From Trichoplax sp. H2 (Eukaryota; Placozoa; Uniplacotomia; Trichoplacea), in the NCBI GenBank assembly GCA_003344405.1, contig NOWV01000004.1, forward strand, positions 248,001-312,000: a stretch of 64,000 nt of DNA, in the 5' to 3' direction. Both the position numbers and the translations under genes were made by a program. The stretch's first letter is position 1, and each line of letters opens with the position of its first letter. The notes beneath the pieces were generated by a model. The model saw only the letters and a list, made by a program, of their open reading frames with translations. It made no database searches and was not told where the DNA came from. Positions 11,274 through 24,500 of the stretch are shown one piece after another.

Positions 11274-14200
11274 TTACTGCTTCGGCGATAATTCTCTTAA
11301 TGATACTAATACAGAGGATATAATAGCAGCACAATCATGAGCTGCTGCTAACTGAAATTCTGCAAATTTTAATAATTCATCTTTGACATCTCGGGACCGT
11401 GCATGACTGAAGCGTTTCAACTGCATGTAAATCAAAAAATTTTGTTATATAGTAAAATATTAATAGAAATTTTGCTTGTAATTGTATAGTTATCAAAATA
11501 TGCACCTCATTCTTTGCAGTTTCTGTGGTTTGTTCATAGGCATCCTTTGTTTCCTTTCGCTTCGCTTCCGCCTTGAAATACAGTATCAGAGTATTAATTT
11601 TACGATAAGGTATAACCTTTACAAGCGCAGCACAGTTTATAAGTATTAGTTTAAGTTCTGAATCTTACAACCAGGCTAGAAATCGACTACAGCAATCAGC
11701 TCAATATTTCAAACTCGCTTAATAACGCTACTTGAAACGCATATTTGCGCTTGTAAATTCTACCAGCTATACTAGTAATAATACTACTAAGTAATATCAA
11801 AATTAACTTTAAATAAAAGAACTGATCAAATTTGGTCTGGCATTCATGAAGTATGAAAAATATTCTGATAATCACATAGGATTTAATTTTAATTTAGATT
11901 TTATAATCTTAGATTGAAGGTTGACATAGTTGAGTATCATATATGTCACTAATACCGTAGGACTATGTAATTACGAAAATTTTTCTTATCCTCAGTGTAT
12001 GAATAAGTACAGTAATGGTTTGAATGGCCCAATCTTAGAGCATAAGCGTTAATAGTCTTGTACTTATACTAGCGGCAAGCAACTTAACAAGGAACTGAGT
12101 CTTAAGCATTTCATTTCGCTAGCGAGGCGCCTGCAATATTCATAAATGGCTATCATATAAATATTAGCAGTTTCAAGAAATGGTATAGTCTTGCATGAGC
12201 TGTTTCAACTGTAGCGACACTGCCGGCCTACCTTCCAATAAGTTACGTAATATTCCCGACTCACTGATTCCTGATATTTGGGCTTTGCTTTCTCATGGAT
12301 TCTTAATGCAGAATCGTAATCAATCATTCTGATCGTTCTTCTGTATAGCATGTTCTGTTTAATTTACCATTACAACAATAAAAAATTTATAGCTAATAGG
12401 AATTGCAATGCAGTACGTACTAAATGTCACAAAATATTCAAAAGGAAGCCGTATTACATGTACATTCCTCCAGTAAATCTATTATTACAATTTATATAAG
12501 TTGCAAACTGTAGTTACTTTTGCTTCTTCACAATAGTCAGCGTAATAATTCAAAATTACTCCGAGATTCATTTCACTGCTGTGGCATCCCACATCGATTG
12601 CTTCCTGTATCGATAAAAGAGCGATTGAAGCTATTTCCTTACTATCAATTCAAAATTAACATACGTTTACCTTACAAAAATTTAAACATTCGCCGAAAGA
12701 CTGGATTAATTTCCTGTATGTCAGAAAGTGCTCATTAAAAATAACCTGTAATCATTTTAGGAAATCATAACAGATCAAGAAAGCATAGCCAATTACGTAC
12801 CATCCTGAGTTTTCATTTCCAACTAGTTTAGTTCCTGCACGAACCACCCTACTTGCTAAAGTTATCACAGCAACAGCTGTTTCTATATTACAAACTCCAG
12901 TTAGATAAATCACACATGCACGTCGCTTATTATTAATTTGTCTTTACGAAAAGAAACTCTTACTTCTCTGTGTTCGGATAAGCTGGGAAAATGACTGCAT
13001 CAGAAATAAAAATGAACTAATTAAAATAAATGGAATTAACAGTGAATATAAAGTTCTCCAACATTACGATACTTGGTTGGCATTTTTCCAATAAATGCAT
13101 GCATTATTTATAGCATTGCGATATTGACGAAAGTCAGGTTCTCTGTCCTAAACCAAATGAAACTCATCAGAAATTTAGAATGTACAGCCTTATTAATAAT
13201 CAAAGGGTAAGGAGTAATAATAATACGAGAAACCTTCGGAAAGGTGCTTCTTTCGTCGCATATATACATTTATACAGTCATGCAACAATATAAACAATAT
13301 TGCATATAGTAGTTGCTGCTTACTTTATGGCTTTGATGCCGTAGATCAGTAATCAACTTTACCATATTACCAATAAACCGCTTTTTAAAGGGAAATCTTT
13401 CCGGTGTCTAACATGAATTCATATTTGGTGGATAAGTAATGATATTCCAAACTATACAAAACGTCAGGATAGTTATTGTATGACGTTCTCAGAACGTTAA
13501 CTTATTCAATGTTGTACCTCTTGCTCAGTGAGAAAATATTCAACATGGCTGTCCTGCGCTAAATAAGGATGACAAGCTACCTTATTAAGAAATCTATAAT
13601 ATAACAATATTATCACTTTATCAGAAGGTTTATAATTGCTGTACAAAAAAACCAAGGCTTCTAACTTAAAATATGCCATCAAAGATCTAAAATGGAGAAA
13701 ATATATTTCCCAAACACGAAAATATTATATTGTATGAATAAAAATTTATCAAGTCTAATACTAACAATTGTAACTTTCTACAATCTAAAGTCGTAGCTTC
13801 CGCTTCTCCTACATCAGTCCTTTGGCGAAGTCCTATAAGAATATGAAGCAATGTTTTCAGAACTTTATACGGCAATCAAGCTGAATGATTATATAATGCT
13901 AAATTATCATACAAGATAAAAATGTTTTTATGAGTTATCGCTGTGATAAATACCCGCCATTATCCTTCTTGCCTCTAATTCACTGTTGCCTACTTTATCT
14001 GGTACCGGGGGCATCTTGAAATTGCAATAGCAATGAATCGAAATTACACAGTGGTTCTAATACAAGCTATAACATTTTACCCTTTCATTTGATCAGGGCA
14101 GTTTGCTAGTAGTAATAATTCATAATAGTGTCCATAGAAACTACAGAGTATATTATACGTGTATCAATACTTACAATGATTCCACCTATATCATTCCCAG

Positions 14201-14309
14201 TGGATAAATGATGGTAAAGCCATTGGAAGTCTTTATACTGTCTAGTTACACAAGCTTCTATGCTATGATCGCTATTAGGTTCATTGCTATCAGATTTACT
14301 TGGCATTTT
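11274..14309 (-). CDS. Sorting nexin, SNX5/SNX6/SNX32 type (PX plus BAR), 5' exon unresolved
   Basis: Endosomal coat protein that in this family pairs with SNX1/2 for retrograde sorting. Exons read on the minus strand, all in phase: 14175-14309, 13954-14014, 13766-13832, 13518-13593, 13324-13407, 13073-13147, 12964-12994, 12801-12882, 12518-12578, 12232-12354, 11506-11571, 11274-11420, giving about 335 codons. The PX part shows VTRQYKDFQWLYHHL then GGIIMPPVPDK, and later FLNKVACHPYLAQDSHVEYF. The BAR part has NMLYRRTIRMIDYDSALRIH, the SNX5/6 hallmark region, and ends FAEFQLAAAHDCAA. SNX6 is near 406 residues, so roughly 50 N-terminal residues, including the first PX strands, are missing; I found no convincing upstream exon. 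The segment between PPVPDK and the FLNKV helix is shorter than in vertebrate SNX5/6. Family assignment is good; the exact paralogue is open. Confidence 0.8.
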
Positions 14310-15606
14310 CTAATAATTCATTGAATCCAATGCAAAAAGCAAAATTGAGTAGCAAAATTGAGTATTTGGTCCGTAGATGCGAGTATCATAGTCGTCAGTG
14401 TAATTGAAATGTAATCTAAAAGGATGGCACACATAATTTACGTGTATATGTCATACATACGCGTATAATGAAAAAGTGAACGTAAACTTGATTTGTACAC
14501 GGTTCAAGTAGATAAATGGACAAGATAGTACTTGATTTTTAATTCAATTTTATAGCACAGTACCAACTAATTTACGGTCGATAATTTTGCATGATATCAA
14601 CACCAATCGAGGAATGAAGGAACTCGAAGGTATTAATAGTTTATATTTCGTCTTCTCGAAAAACGAATAGCTTTAATGAAACAATTTACCGTTATTTTAC
14701 GCCGTTAATTTAGGCAAAAATAACGTTGCAAGTTGATAGTTACTGTACATTACTGTAACCAATTATCGATCAGTGCGACGCCACTACGTTGCTCCTTCGA
14801 CTTTGAGTATAATATAAATGATACTACTGTATTTTAGGAGTCTAGATAGTAGAGCGAGAAGACTATTTTACAAGTACGAGCAGTACTCCTTCAAGATCGC
14901 ATTAGAGGCATGTTTTTCTCGATCTGTGATTGTTATTGGATTCATTTATCAGGCACATTATCTAATGATAACTATAGATAGATTGCATTACTGTTATTTA
15001 TTCACTAAATGCATCGATTTTCTATTCATTGCTTCTTAATCAATTAGGAGAAATAACATAGCAAGTCAGCGACTACTATTGCTCTCTAATGACGATAGTA
15101 CTTTGGCTAGTTACAGGGTTATCGTCTATCGCCACAGTGCACTACGACAATGATGATGATGTACGTCTCGAGCATACTGCATATTAAAATACATCCATGT
15201 TATGTAGGGAATATTCCCCTTGTAGGATTACGATACCATACTCACTATTGATTTAATACGATAGAAAATGTTGTCGCCATTGCGAGATACATCTTCACTT
15301 GGTATCGAGATGATCCACATTTTCCACTATTGGAAATTGACGGAAAGGCAGATTTTCAAAATGGTCAAAAATGCGGTATTGGCAATCCCGCGTCCTCTAC
15401 AGTATGTAGCCAGCAGGCGGGCAGCAGTGTTTTCCCTACATGTTGCATATTGTACAGCACCGTAGTACAGCAATGTTTTCATATGACGTAGAGACCTCAA
15501 AATATGGTCCAGTACTGTATGTATAGTTCCATGTATACTATAGTTGTCAACGTTTAGAAAGGCTGAAGAATGTATTTCTAGTAGTCGACTATTAAACCCA
15601 GCAATT

Positions 15607-15837
15607 TAGCCCTAACTTTTTTGCATCAAGTACTTTGTAAACTTCGTTTCAGCTGCTGATACATTTGGCATGTACTGACCTATCTAAAAAATAAAAGTTA
15701 AGAAATCGTCCAATCTCACGCGACGCAAATCAAATTTCTTGATTTTTTTTTTTAGATAGGTCAATACATGTCAAATGTATCAGTAGGACAGGTTAAACAA
15801 AGTATACAAAGTAATTGATGCAAAATGGTTAGGGCTA
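15607..15837. mobile_element. MITE-like foldback element with about 85-bp inverted arms
   Basis: The left arm (15607 to about 15696) begins TAGCCCTAAC and the right arm (about 15750 to 15837) ends GTTAGGGCTA, its exact reverse complement. Inside, TTTGCATCAAGTACTTTGTA pairs with the complement of TACAAAGTAATTGATGCAAA. CTGATACATTTGGCATGTA pairs with the complement of TACATGTCAAATGTATCAG. AGATAGGTCA near the centre pairs with TGACCTATCT. The arms have diverged at several positions. The central loop is about 50 bp and AT-rich. No transposase frame is present, so this would be a non-autonomous element. Target-site duplication was not settled by eye. Confidence 0.75.
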
Positions 15838-17052
15838 CCTAGCATATCATGAACTAGCAAAACCCGTGGAATTTACTAATTACGAGTTTTGCTAGTAGTT
15901 TATTTTATTATTAATCGGATTTATGACTAGCAGACTACCCGTTCAAAGGAGAGGAATTAAACTTTAAAGCAAACACATGAATATGTTGACTAATTACTGA
16001 AACAGATAATTCAAACGAGCAACAAGATACCATCGGTACCTCCTTAGAAGCTTAGTACAGAACAAGTTTATAGATGTCAGAAATTGCCATTTGACACATC
16101 GTATCATTGATCTATTGTATACTAAGCTCATAGTGAGCTACCTGTGGTATCTCGTTCCCTTTAATCATCTATTTGTTATCCTGGAATGAGTATTATATGG
16201 ATATATATGTCATTTACTGTATACTGTACAGTATTGACATAATGTCATCGCGAGTTGGCTAGTGTACTCCACCACAGATAAAAAGTGAAATTATGTCACG
16301 AAAGGGGATGTTTCATTGCTTTCGAATTTAAAGTGTAACTTTGATTTATGTTAATGGAATTGATCCAGTTCAGTTTATCTCCATAGATCTATGTGTTAGT
16401 ACACTCCAGAATGTCTACAGTAGATATCTAGAGATCTCTGCGTATATGAATTTTTAGATCACAAACATCTGTGATATTCTTTTCTCCAATTGGACACCCG
16501 TTATAATTTACTGATTTTGCTATACATAAAGTGTATTGTGCGCTAATAGCCTCTGTCGTTTTGCATAGAACTCGTTTTACACCTGCCTGAAGCAGTCTTA
16601 CTATCTCTTACAGGTGTATTATGATTATAATTATTACGCAGAATAGTATACATTAAAATGTCGATGGGTACTATTCCATTTCAGTAAGTGCATTATGTAT
16701 TAATGCATCTGTAGGACTGTTTCGGTGAAGTATACAACGAATTTAATGCAAAATTACAAAGCAGCGATGTTACTAACGCCATTCCAATATCTTATAGTGA
16801 TATCATGGAAGGTGCTCCACAGTTTCAGCATGTAATCTGAGATATCAAGTGCATACTATATAATATTTAGGAAGGATCTTGTATTTTTTTTGCCCAAAAT
16901 ATTTTAAGTTGAATGTGCTTATGCCTATACTTGTGTTCTGTACATCTCGACGACTGCAGAGCAGGTGTGTATTAATATGCGAATATACGAATTTTTAGCT
17001 ATTTTTCTCACATTGATTTTATGATGCAAACTATAGTTCTGGAAGAAAGAGG

Positions 17053-17095
17053 GGATAGACTAAAACTCCGAACTGTTCCGAATTTTAGTCGATCC
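17053..17095. repeat. Short hairpin, 14-bp arms
   Basis: GGGATAGACTAAAA at 17053-17066 is the reverse complement of TTTTAGTCGATCCC at 17082-17095 except for one position. The loop is 15 bp. It sits directly left of a longer inverted repeat and may belong to the same element. Confidence 0.75.
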
Positions 17096-17097
17096 CG

Positions 17098-17308
17098 AAA
17101 GAGGGAGAGACTGTCAACGACTTTGGTCGCTAGAAAATGTGCAGGCTGACTATTTCTGGACTTATTTCAAAGTATTCCGTACATATAAAACCGTACATTG
17201 TACTATTTATGGCTACGCCTTGAGGTAGCTACCAAGTTGCTTGCACAGTAAAATAGTCAGCTTCTACGTTTTTTCAATGAAAATCGTTGACAGTCGCTCT
17301 CTCTCTTT
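17098..17308. mobile_element. Second MITE-like inverted repeat, arms about 58 bp
   Basis: Left arm 17098-17155 contains GACTGTCAACGACTTT and GCTGACTATTT. Right arm 17251-17308 contains AAATAGTCAGC and AAAATCGTTGACAGTC, which are their reverse complements with mismatches. Both arms carry a purine/pyrimidine tract (GAGGGAGAG on the left, CTCTCTCTCT on the right). The 95-bp centre is not repeated. No coding capacity. The right end runs straight into TTAGGG repeats and GTTAGGGCTA, the terminal sequence of the element at 15607-15837. Confidence 0.65.
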
Positions 17309-17324
17309 AGGGTTAGGGTTAGGG
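17307..17324 (+). repeat. Three interstitial TTAGGG units
   Basis: TTAGGG occurs three times in perfect tandem. It is the telomere unit of animals, but here it is internal and short, bordered by an inverted repeat on one side and GTACTG repeats on the other. It may be chance expansion of the GTTAGGGCTA element end or a healed break. Confidence 0.85.
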
Positions 17325-17543
17325 CTACTGTACTGTACTGTAGATCATTCATAAATGGGGATATAACGGTCAGTGATACTTTCATTATTTATGGACTTAA
17401 GAGCAAGTTTAACTTTCTAACTTTACCAGATTCAGATTTTTCAGAATCTCTCCATCAATCTAATATATCATTCTATTATAGCTTGACTGTATTTTTAAAG
17501 AAAAATATTTGCCCGAAAGTGACAAAATGTTATGAAACACCCT

Positions 17544-17697
17544 CAGTACAGTACAGTACACTTATCTACAGTACAGTACTGTACTGTACTGTACAGTATA
17601 TTTGAGTATCAAGTACTGTACTGTACTGAAGATTACGAAGATTACTACAGTACTGTACGGCTATAGAATGTACTGTACACTGTACATTCGTATTCTA
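17544..17697. repeat. GTACTG-type self-complementary microsatellite
   Basis: Runs of the 5-mer TACTG and its complement CAGTA alternate, switching orientation at the palindrome GTAC, for example ACAGTACTGTACTGTACTGT. The tract is interrupted by unique bases. Because both orientations are present in one strand it can fold on itself. The same motif recurs elsewhere in the window, so this is a dispersed family. Confidence 0.88.
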
Positions 17698-18368
17698 TCT
17701 GTCTATGCTGCATACCGGGTCGGACAGACGGACTTATATGACCGGAAATATGGAGAAATAAACTAGTTACTGTACTGTAGTATGGATCTTCCATGTCTGC
17801 GAAATCACTGGTACTAATTTAAATAGCGTCTATGATCTTATAGAACTATTTTGAAGCAGAACTTTGTAATAGACTAAAAGGTTCAATGTAATATTACTTA
17901 ATTGAGAAAACATCAGTCAATTCAAAATCGACCGTCTTCATACTACAGTAAAGTAGTGCCATAACGAAGTATCTAGTCGATGAGACCGAAAATATCTGTC
18001 CATCCAAGAGTGATCAGTCAGTCCACGGTGGACTCCAAAGTCCAAAGGACTCCAAACCACTTTCCAGTACAGTTAGTTCCACCTGTCGATGGTTTTATTT
18101 ATTCAACAAGTGTGAACACTGGCACAATATGCACATGAGTCAAGTCTACTTTACTATCATCGTGAGTCTGATACAGCGTTGTACCAGCTATAGAGCAGCA
18201 TATGCATCGAGGTTCTCTTTTGTGTGCAAAGGAAAAGATGAACCAGTCGTTAACGTAACTGTAAATTAATTCTAAAATTGTTCAATTAGAAGAATTTATA
18301 AGAATGAGAGATCACTTAACAAAGTAGCGCTTAGGTTAAGTAAGCTTCCATCCAGACAGCTAAGCTAA

Positions 18369-21357
18369 ATGGAGAAACACAGTGTTAAGCAGTCTGCTGG
18401 AGCACTTTACCTAGAATCAGCTAGGATACTAAAGAGGATTGAAAAAAAATTGGGTTGCGCTAAGGGACTTATTTATGGCAGCAAATTTGGCGATAAGAGG
18501 AAATTATATGCTATCATTTATGAAGTACTTAAATGTAGGCATAAAATTATCGTAATAATTTAGTACATTTTAATTTATGGTTGCAAGAATGATATGGATT
18601 GGCTTAATATAGCTATAGTTGATGCAAAATCAATATAATGCATACAGTACGATTGACTGCAGTTTGGTTACAAAGTACTATACTGTAGCTAATTTTGCAG
18701 ATCTGCTATAGCGTATTAGTTATATGTGAATGTAATTAATGCTAAATATCATAATCAATTTATTAAGATAACTTTACACAACGTCACCTAATACTACCAT
18801 GCTTAACGAATTCCAGATCGGGAAGTTATAAATGAAATTATCGTCCAATCTCGGTTGATGGCGTACGAAAAGGTATTATAATTCTATTTTATATTGTTGC
18901 TGCTAAGATGAGTAATAACGGAATAACTAAGCTACGTATTGTAGTTCTCTTAATTTTGACCAACATTACAACTATATATGCTACTGTGAAATGGAAATAC
19001 AATAGGTATATTACATCTTGATTACAAGTGCTGTTTAGTTTTGGTATTATGATATTGCATATATCCGATACGACACAACTAATATTCATTCCATAATTAA
19101 TTGGAAAAATCGAGCAAGGACTGTGATACCCTTCATGCTTTTACGCGTTGATCTCAATTTACTGTGTACAGTATACCAAACTGATTAGAATACGGTAGGA
19201 TGCGGAACTTTAGTCTAGTGTAATACCTAAATTACGTTATACGTACAGTAGTATATATGTACAGTACAGTATAAATTATGCTGTGCTGGTATTATAAACT
19301 AGTCCCAAAATATTGACAACTTCCATAAACGCAATCGAATCTAATTGCATCCAAGTTGAATACATCCGCATCAACTTGACCTTTAACTTTATGATACGCG
19401 ATTAATTTTCTGGTTTTGCCCGAGTCAATTACAGCTGGAGAATGAAAGCTTCTAAAATTATTTGTATTCCGTAGTATGCTACGGCTGATAGAAGCTCATA
19501 ACAAAATCTTCTTCACAAACAATTATACTCTTTGTTCTTTATCACCATTAGATAGAGTGGCACTTAGCACAAGTTCTAGTGTATGATTTATGTTTTGGAC
19601 GCGGGATTAGATGCGGTGGAAAACTAAAATTTATAATTATCAGGCAACGAGATAGACTTCGCTCTGCGTTGGATCGTATCATGTCTTGTAGACAAGCTGT
19701 ACGAAAGGAAGACCTTGCATCCTCAAGTTCAATCATGGCAAGTAATACCAATTTTTATTACTTGAAGCAAATTATAATAAGTAGACTTATGTGTGATATG
19801 TGATACATACAAAATTATTTTTATACTCTTTCAGGTGGAATTCCTCGATATGTACGCGTTAATACCTTAAAAATGACTAAAGTAAAAGCTATCGAGCGTT
19901 TTATCGCAAACGGATTTCAATATATTCCAAGTGATTTAGTATACAATGCTGGCACTGTTGACATTACAAAACTAAGGGAGAAGATATTTACATCAGATAT
20001 ACATATCGAAAATTTACTGGTTTTACCCCCTAAAAGTGATTTGCATGATAACGAGATGTATTTAAATGGAGAAGTTGTACTCCAGGACAAGGTAAACTGC
20101 GATTACATCTGATCTCCTTGTAAGTCTCGCTGAAAATGATCACAATGATTACTAACATCAAAATGAATAAATCGTTATAACCTAGGCTAGTTGCATTCCC
20201 GCTTTTACTCTCAATCCACCTCCCCAATCATGTATTATTGATGCTTGTGCAGCACCAGGCAATAAGACTAGTCATCTGGCAAGTATAATAGGCAATGTGG
20301 GAAAAATATATGCTTTTGACATTAGTCCGAATAGGATCAAAACTATGCGAGAATTACTAGATAAAGCTGGGGTTACCTGTGTAGACCTCAAAAGACGAAA
20401 TTTCTTAAATGTTGGTTCAACGATATTATCGAATAGTAAATAGCATGGTACTGCGTGTTTTTAATTTGCAAGTGTTACGGCTTCTTACAGGTTAACGTAA
20501 TGGAATATGAAGACGTAGAGTACATTCTCCTAGACCCATCTTGTTCAGGCTCCGGGATTGTCGATAGAGGTGATATTAATGCCGAGAGTAAAAAACTTTG
20601 TAATGCAAATAAGAATCGACTTCAATCTTTGGCCGACTTTCAGCTAAAGGCCTTAAAGCAGGCACTATCCTTTCCTTCTGTTAAGAAGGTCGTGTATTCT
20701 ACATGTTCTATGAACGTTGAGGTAAGGCAATTACTGCATTCGTATACAGTATGACGTATTGCAGATAATCTGAGAAAACATAGGAAATTTTTACAAATTT
20801 TAATTTCTTTATTTCAGCATGCTATGCATTACTAATTTATAATGTCAGTATCGATATAAATTTCAATTCCATAATATAATTTGTGGATAAACGTGTATTA
20901 GACTTACAAGCATTGTGTCCAATACCATACAAACCACAGTTTGCGTTAATGTCAGAAATGAACGGCTACATACGTGTAACTGCATACCAAGTAATTAGTG
21001 AATTTCTTTTATCAGGAAAATGAAGAAGTCGTCGAAGCAGCATTGAAAGTATTCGGTAATAAATACAAACTGATACCGGTACTAGAAGATTGGCCATATC
21101 GTGGGATGTCTGGTTACGCTCATTGGAAGTTCATGTTTAGATCATCCCCAAAAACATCCACTACGGGATTTTTTGTGGCTTTATTTTCAAGAATAACCGA
21201 TCAGCAAACAAAATTAAATACTTTCTTTAAAAGGAAAGCTTCTTTTCATAGAAGCTTACTTGAAAACTACGATAGCAATACGAAACGAAAGCGGAAGAAG
21301 ATCAAACGCTTCCTTCGCTTTAAGCGAAAAAACATATCTAGTGATAAGGAGGCATAA
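18369..21357 (+). CDS. NSUN5: NSUN5, 28S rRNA cytosine-5 methyltransferase
   Basis: SAM-dependent m5C methyltransferase of the large-subunit rRNA (Rcm1 in yeast), acting in the nucleolus. Seven in-phase exons: 18369-18534, 18817-18872, 19552-19741, 19835-20091, 20186-20410, 20491-20721, 21016-21357, giving 488 residues (human 429). The N-terminus has the family helix ending GLIYGSKFGDKRKLYAI. The PUA-like and linker region shows IPRYVRVNTLK. The SAM loop is IDACAAPGNKTSHLA. The catalytic motif IV is YILLDPSCSGSG and motif VI is VVYSTCSMNVE, so both active-site cysteines are present. The C-terminus is Lys/Arg-rich (TKRKRKKIKRFLRFKRK), as expected for a nucleolar protein. Exon 5 uses a weak donor GTTGGT, chosen by phase. 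It ends 153 bp from the 3' end of the convergent pseudouridine gene. Confidence 0.97.
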
Positions 21358-21510
21358 TTTTAGACGATATTCTAAAATTTATTGAAACAGCAAACCACTA
21401 AAATTGAAAGTTAATACTTTTAGTGTTGTAGTAAATTACTACATGGTGATGAAACATTAAACCACGTTAACCAATTGATTATTGGTACTTAAAAAATTAC
21501 AAACTGGTGT

Positions 21511-24500
21511 TTACAACCCTTTCGTCTTTAGGTAATAATTTTTACTTAAATGATTGGGATTAATATATTCACTAACAGCATTAAAAGATTGAACTGTTAG
21601 AAATGCACACCGTAATCCGATTTCTACGGATACGTTTATGTCGTGTCCTTTCAGTATCGCTGCAATCATACCACCAGCAAAGCTAAGGAACAGAACAATG
21701 TATGTACAAATAAGTATCAAGCTTAAAGTGCTGCAGCAGTATACAGCAACAAATTTTTTAGAAACCTATCTCCGGAGCCGGTAACGTTTGCAATTGTAAT
21801 TGGATCTTGAACCGAAGAAATCGCAGGGAAATGTGTGACGATTGGAGACAATCGTGTCGTGCTATCCGCAAGCGCTTTTTCTGTCACAGAAGAGTATTCA
21901 GCATTGTTTTGAATTAGTAGTACACCATCGGCACCAAGCGTAACAATAAGGTGCCATGGAAATTGCAGACAGCGCATACTTTCAGAGACATAGCTAATTT
22001 TGTCATCGATTGATGAAAGTTTCTCAGCACCTTCTTTGAACGGTTATGTAAAAGCTGACGTTACTTTTTACCATATCGTTTTTAATTCGCGAAATATTTC
22101 CTAGCAAAAACTTAATTAAGCTATTATAAATTGCTATAGTACTTACTTGGTAGTGTTTTAGTAGAGTCCTTATAATTATAATAATATTCACAAAGGCTCG
22201 TCAGCTCGGATAGGTTTGGTGATACATAGGTACATGTTCTCCAGTATTTCGACGTCAGAATTTTTGGAGCTTTGGATACCGTTGTAGGTTCAAACCATAC
22301 TGTAAAATAAATTAGCTAAGTTGATGAGCTCCGAAATACTCAAATACGCTCGCTCATTACTTGCCTGGAATGCTTTGTTTAGTAGCTATGCTAAGTACGT
22401 AGTTTATAGCTTCCTCAGATATGTTACCATCCATGCAAATAATCGGAGCTGAAATTAGGTGATTTTCATATTTTTTAAGCTGCAATCAAGTTAAACAATT
22501 TGCAATTAAAAGAACAAGTCTACCCCCTTGCAGTAAAATCATACTACTACGCGTATATACAGGACTAACTAGATCACAGGAGATTTCTTCATTAATGTTC
22601 ATATCGCCCACTGCCAGTAAGACCTCTTCAGTTGTGTTGGATACAGCAGAATATGTGGAGGTACGATGCCCATTGCATAACGTTTCAATTCCAGTAACGT
22701 CCTGTAGCAATTGAGCGATACGATATAAAGACAATCTCGTAAGCAACAAAAACAAAGCACGAAATTACCATTCCGGCCTGCTTGCAATGATCGAGTAAAA
22801 GTTTTCCTTGCAAATCATTTCCAATAACAGAAATAAACAGTGGATCGCATCCTAGCCGCGTTAAGCATTCTGTGAATTATAAAATTATTTAAATGATATT
22901 ATAAACAGTACACTGGCTATATTTCCGGGAAATCATAGCAATTCTTAATGCAATTATCAAAAATGCTGTAACCTGCTACATTGCGACCAACACCCCCATA
23001 GGACTGTCTTATTTTACCTTGGTGTGTATCCTCACTTTGCTGATTATTTCAAAATATCATTAGAACTATTGTTGATTGTGTAATAAAGTACTGCTGTACT
23101 TTAAATTCGATTGACTGTACATAGTGGAGTGGATAAGAAATAGTAAAAGATATGATTATAGCCCAAAATCACCTTATCATCAAAGTTTGCGCAAGCAAAG
23201 TTATCAACAATTGAGGCACCAATGACGATCTGATAGAAATGTAGAAAACAATTATTGGTGTCTATTTTATTTCTATTGGGTACACTAATCTTGTGACGAT
23301 GCAGAGTTCCTTTATAGAAATTTCTATATCGGATGTCAATTACTTCATAACACCGTGCACAACGACGTTCTACCGTTCGCTCTGAGTTAATAAACAAAAT
23401 TTGTGCCTTACAGGCCTTGCGCAGCTGATATCAGTATTTCTATCTGTAATCCGGCAATTTTTACCGATAGGATTAGGCTAGGTAAGATAATAGTGAAACA
23501 GATATTAGCTAATTAATTTGACTCGAAATAATCCACCCAAAAGCACAGGATATAGATTTGTATATATACATTATACTGTAGTATATATATATTATATATT
23601 TATTTATATTAATTTTAGATTTGTTTACCTGCGATTTTTCCGATTGGAGAGAAGTATATTCACTAGCAATGTGACTTCCTACTTTCGCGTTATTCTTTAT
23701 CAATTCAATATCTAAGCAGACCAAGAAATTATTATGCAGACTTCTTTTATGATTACACAACTTCTTTCTAAGTTTTAGTAATTATATATAATTATATAAT
23801 AAAATCAACATATTAGTGATGTATTAATCCTCACAAGGTCGCATAATTTTTACTAAAATACGTGCAAGTACAGTATGACAGAACCTACATTGTGAGTGAA
23901 ATACATGCAGAAATGAACAAAATACATAATTACGAACATACTGGCCTTCAATGATTCCCCTTTTGTCAACAGGTTTACGTTCTGAAGGATGTAGGGAGTT
24001 ACAGATTTACCGGTAATGCCTTCTGATCTGATTAATAGTAATGGTACCATAAAATTTTTGTACTTTTATAATTATGCATATTTAGTAATATATGGTAATG
24101 AAAATAATCGGAGCACACATTAGCGGCAAAAATTCTCTATACTCACTTAGAATTTGCTAAAACAGTATGTATAGTACTATTAACCAACTCGCCCGATGCG
24201 GATGCATTCTTCGGAATAGGTACAGCTACGATCATACCACTACTTATACCTAATCTTTTACTGGCATCTAAATATTCAGAATTAATAGTTATGTATAGGT
24301 ATGATTTTGAATAAATACTACATTTGGATATAAAACTGCTTAATATTACGAACCAAAAACCAGTGCTGCTTCCTTAGGCGACGAAACTGTATGAGGAGAC
24401 TATATTAAATAAATTTCAAAACAAAAAATACGAATAAGAATACTTTCTAGAGAGTGGTGATATCCTAGTATACGTATACTCCAACTTTATAACCGCTTTC

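Larger units (their letters stand above)
14310..18368. other. Gene-poor region rich in inverted and short repeats
   Basis: About 4 kb between two divergent genes. It must include the missing 5' exon and promoter of the sorting nexin gene and the NSUN5 promoter. It contains a foldback element (15607-15837), a hairpin (17053-17095), a second long inverted repeat (17098-17308), TTAGGG units (17307-17324) and GTACTG arrays (17544-17697). The 65-codon plus frame at 15268 and the 73-codon one at 14818 have no recognisable similarity. Confidence 0.6.

Noticed and set aside
15240-15300. Minus-strand MATTFSIVLNQ followed by a GT donor as a first exon of the sorting nexin gene
   Set aside because: The strong donor phase would create a stop when joined to the 14309 acceptor, and no intermediate exon was found.
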